NCBI GenBank assembly: GCA_013398615.1
Contig: VZSR01000478.1
Span: 192,525 to 256,524 of the forward strand
Source of the DNA: Brachypodius melanocephalos
Lineage: Eukaryota; Chordata; Aves; Passeriformes; Pycnonotidae
Reading direction: 5' to 3'
DNA: 64,000 nt
Position 1 is the first letter of the stretch, and each line of letters opens with the position of its first letter. Shown in pieces: positions 60,568-64,000 of this stretch. Both the position numbers and the translations under genes were made by a program. The notes below the pieces were generated by a model that did not search any database, was not told where the DNA came from, and saw only the letters and a list, made by a program, of their open reading frames with translations.

Positions 60568-61768
60568 ACGATCCTGGAGTTGTATGAGATGAGATCTGTG
60601 CCCCCTCTAGTGGAATTTCAACCATGTGTCCTGGGGCCTGGCTGGCTTCTCCTCTCACCAGGCTCCTCTCATGGCTCAATGTGTCAGCCTCTCATCTCAG
60701 CAGTTTTCTGTGTCTAAAAGCCTTCTTAATTAAGTTTTAATGCTTCTCAGAGCTCCTCAGTTCTGGGGTTTTTCTGTTGCTGGCTTCTCATTGCAAAGTC
60801 CTGCTCTGCCCATGCTTACGTGAGGCAGTGTCACGTCAGCACCTTGCAATGGGCTGTGGAAAGTCGCTTTAAATGAAAAAAAAAGGGAAAAATTTCCAAT
60901 TTTTACATGGAATAAAAAGGAGATACATCCTAATGTTTACATTGGAGAAAAAATAAAATTGTTGTAATTTTTACATGAGGAAAAAGAGGCAAAACATTGT
61001 ACATTTTATGTGGAAAATACTGACGTGCACCAGTTTTTTACCCATGCTGTTGGTCAGATTTCAGAGAAGAGCACTTGAAGCTGCATCTTGTTGCTTTGCT
61101 CCCTGTTTTCTCTTGAACTAGTTGCAAAAATTACTGTTTTGACTGCCTAGATTTTCTATATTGATTAGGAGTTTCAAAGAGCCATTAGGGGGGTTTGTTA
61201 GCTCATTTATTTTTGACTGTTGGCTATAGTTAGATTGTTAATTATATATTCCAAGTCCTGGTGTTTGTGGCTCTGTCTACAGTCCCGTTCTTGGGTTTTT
61301 TTCCCCTTTCTCAGAGATTTTGAGAGAAGTCTCTTGACACAAAGCTAGTGTGATAAACTTGTAAGCTTTAGGAGGCTCATTTGTCTGTCTTTGGTCATAA
61401 GAAAGAATTGACAGGGATCATGTGTTTCAAGAAATATCAGGGTGTTGTTTTACCCCCGTGGCAGCCAATCAACTCTTTAATATTTGCCAGCTAATAGGAT
61501 TAGAAATGCTTCTGTATGAATGGTTTACACTTGCCAGACACGTCTGGGACTGAATCCAATTCCTGATAATTTTTGCCGTTTATTTCAGCAGGAAACAAAG
61601 CAACTTCTTAACCCCATTAAATGAGGGGGTTGAATGAGCACTGCAAGCTGTTAATAGGGAGCACTTGATGAAATATCCCTTGGTTTGTGCTGCTCTGGGG
61701 CGTTCGAGTTCAGTGGAGCTTTAATGATTTTTAGCAGCTTCTTCAGAGGGTTCACATTAGGTGGGCAA

Positions 61769-61862
61769 CCTGGGATAGTGGAAGGTGTCCCTGCCCTGGC
61801 AGGGAACAAAATGAGCTTTAAGGTCCCTTCCAATCTAAACCATTCTGGGATCCTCTGATAGT
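61769..61862 (+). mobile_element. CR1 LINE 3' tip followed by poly-A
   Basis: 'acctgggatagtggaaggtg', 'aatgagctttaaggtccctt' and 'ccattctgggatcctctgat', immediately followed by A18. Confidence 0.85.
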
Positions 61863-61880
61863 AAAAAAAAAAAAAAAAAA
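61863..61880 (+). repeat. A18 homopolymer
   Basis: Directly follows the 3' end of a plus-strand CR1. Confidence 0.9.
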
Positions 61881-62355
61881 CCACAACAAAAAACCAAATT
61901 TCCACCTGAGGATGTTCCAGCCCTCACAGACTTTTCTTCCGCACGCAATTAGTGGGTTTTGACACCAGTTCTGGATTAGGCTGCTTTGTTTGCAAGCTTC
62001 TTTTAAAACCTGTTTTCTTGTTTCTGTTTTGTGTCTTGCTGTGATGTAGGGCTACCTTTTGGAGGAAGAAATTGGAGATGGCATCAAAGAGCCTTTTACT
62101 CGTTCATTGCACACACTTTAGAAATGAAATTTCTTATTTGTCCACTGCAAGCAGCTACTGAACTTAGTGGTCACCTGTTAGGATTCTTCTGTGATTACTC
62201 ATTTCCCATTTTCTCCACAGCTGAGTGGTAAAATAATTTAACTTGAATGATTATTGTTATTATGAAAATGCTACTTTATTCTCGAGTTAAATCCAAATAC
62301 CTCGTTTCCAATGCTTCATTGCAGCTGATAAGCTCACTATTGATTGTAACACAGA

Positions 62356-62412
62356 TGGAATCACAGAATCACTTGAGTTGGAAAAGACCCTTATGATCAT
62401 CAAGTTCATTGG
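62356..62412 (-). mobile_element. CR1 LINE 3' tip
   Basis: 'gaatcacagaatcacttgag' and 'ttggaaaagacccttatgat' are the reverse complement of the CR1 end. Confidence 0.75.
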
Positions 62413-63987
62413 TTCAAATTTTGTAAGAGGAATGCTGAGTAAAGGGAAAGCCAAAATCCTCCTTCACATTCTGCTGTGTTAAGAGGCTGTTTTTTAACCT
62501 TCAGTCATGTCCCACTGAGGTTTAACGTCACATACTGTTGGGAGTTAAAACCTGAATTTCAGGCTGAAATAAAAAAAGAGAAGTTCCATGTTTCAAGGGT
62601 TTAGCTTAGTAATGTGCCCAATGATGGAAGATAATAATTCCTTTCTTATTTTTTGGTATTTTGAATAGTTGAACAAGGGAATTGCATTTTAAAAAATAGA
62701 TAAATGCTATTAAGATCCATTTTGCTTCATATTCCCAATTAAGAATTAGAGATTTTTTTCCTCCCTGCTTATCAGAATGGATTCCATCAATGCCATTGGA
62801 AATGATTATATTAATACTTCTTGTCAGCACAGTATTGTAATGACTGTGTACTGCCCCAGGATGCCTTTTTAATGGTTTTAGCCTTCTTGAATTAGCTTGA
62901 TGTACCATTAATGCGTGAGAATTGCTTTTATTTCTGTTCACGGTGTATTCATAACTACGCATCTTGCCCTGCTTTACGTTCGGATTTTCCCTGACCCATT
63001 TAACTGTCGGCCATGCGAGTCTCTGACACCACAAAGGAGCAAATGGTCAAATATTTAGAGGATAATATTTTAATCTCACAGTGCATGAAACAAAAGGGTT
63101 TGAGTCTAACTTGGGTTCGGAGTTGAATCTGCCTGTGTAGCTTAGCAGTTCAGCCAAGGGGGTTTTACCTGATCAAGATGGCTGTAACACCTAGAATTTG
63201 ATCTAAAACTGCCCAAAATAGCAATAAACCTGTGAGTATTGAGGCAGGAGTTGCAGGTATGTGATGGCAGAGGCCCCTGCTGCCTCGCAATTTGCACTTT
63301 GCTCTAGTGCTGTGCTGCTGCCAGTATTTTTGGATGCTTTATTTGCAAATTAACTAGTCTTTTATTAAAGAATGTGTCTGCTCTGTGTAAAAAAACCTAC
63401 CAGGAGCATTTTCTTTCTAGATCCAAATCGTATTTCCCGTTGGTGTTGAACAAAGGTGTCTAAAAGGAGAACTTCACCATTTCTCTGTTAAGGGATGAGA
63501 GATGACAAATTAATCCTGGTGCAGCCGGATTGAGGGGAAGGGCCGTCACTTGCCATCAGCATTATCAAGTCAGCTTTTATAGATGTGTTTTCATTAGGAA
63601 ATGTTAATCAGCCTAACGGGAAGTAAATAAAAGGGAAGGAAATCAGCCCCATCCTGACAGGTGTTTAGGGAAGATCGGACGTTCACTCTGGCACTGGAGG
63701 GATTCTCTGCTTGGGGAGCTGGGCCGGGCTGCTGGGGACCCCAGTGCAGGGCACAATGAGGCTGTGATTCCTTTGGCTCCAGGAATTCCTTGGAATTCCT
63801 GGGATTTCAGCTGAGGCCTTTGGGAACGTGGCATCTGCGGTGATGAGCTTTTCTGAGTCCTCAGGCTTGGTCACACATGGCCTGGATCAGCCTGCTGGCT
63901 CTTTGGCGGACCCCCATGGTTCAAAATCGCTGGGAAATCAATATTTCGGCTGGTTACATATTTGTATTTTCCTGGTTTGTTTGTTTT

Positions 63988-64000
63988 GGGGGGGGGGGGG
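63988..64000 (+). repeat. G13 run at the window edge
   Basis: A G run that continues to the last base; its true length is not visible. Confidence 0.85.

Larger units (their letters stand above)
4160..64000 (+). other. AGAP1: AGAP1 gene, 5' part (runs off the window)
   Basis: Gene span from the chosen start codon to the window edge. Six coding exons join into one open frame of 517 codons plus one base. Every junction has GT/AG ends and matching phase, so the model is internally consistent. AGAP proteins are Arf GTPase-activating proteins that act on endosomal membranes and bind AP-3 in the case of AGAP1. Their order is GTPase-like domain, split PH domain, Arf-GAP zinc finger, ankyrin repeats. 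Only the N-terminal extension and the GTPase-like domain are present here; the rest must lie downstream. The true transcript start is not visible. AGAP1 over AGAP3 rests on remembered paralogue differences in exons 4-6. Confidence 0.93.
59879..64000 (+). other. AGAP1 intron 6, 5' part
   Basis: Starts at the phase-1 donor of exon 6. It carries CR1 fragments up to about 62412, then repeat-poor DNA rich in TAAT-type words, and ends in a G13 run at the window edge. No further exon was found, so exon 7 (expected to begin VAQK) lies beyond 64000. Confidence 0.85.

Overview
The window is vertebrate nuclear DNA, most likely from a bird and probably a songbird. About 38 fragments of CR1-type LINE 3' ends are scattered over it in both orientations, recognisable by the 'aaggtcccttccaaccc' block and the terminal 'gattctatg' unit. 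One coding gene can be read, on the + strand: the 5' part of AGAP1 (Arf-GAP with GTPase-like, ankyrin-repeat and PH domains 1; older name CENTG2). Identification rests on the GTPase-like domain, in particular the 'EAQFAMWVDAV' and 'YHYYSRMANYRN' stretches, which from memory fit AGAP1 better than AGAP3 or AGAP2.

Layout: 1-3.1 kb holds no recognised gene but has a CpG-rich patch (about 1.0-1.75 kb). A strong CpG island (about 3.48-5.17 kb) contains a large first coding exon (4160-5201; 347 codons plus 1 nt). A 29 kb intron follows. Then come five short exons: 34461-34519, 38442-38529, 52162-52247, 55865-56006 and 59744-59878. All have GT donors and AG acceptors, and their phases agree throughout (1, 0, 1, 0, 1, ending in phase 1). 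Together the exons encode residues 1-517 of the protein: a long disordered N-terminal extension, the 'DAFVNSQEW' linker, and the GTPase-like domain up to 'YGLNVERVFHD'. The PH, Arf-GAP and ankyrin parts must lie beyond position 64000.

The main observation is that the large first exon encodes an N-terminus resembling the long form of the paralogue AGAP2 (PIKE-L), not the short N-terminus usually quoted for AGAP1. It shares an N-terminal T-x-Y-x-IS-x-T-x-VK block, a 'TLDNSDL' block and an 'LL-(R/K)-F-x-SGIF' block. Other points for a second look are several upstream ORFs in the leader, inverted CR1 copies bracketing the small exons, a 20-bp tandem repeat next to the exon 5 donor, a 100-N assembly gap inside a CR1, and several intronic stretches that read by eye like conserved noncoding elements. 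The gene is very large and mostly intron. No tRNA, rRNA, CRISPR array or intact mobile-element ORF was seen.
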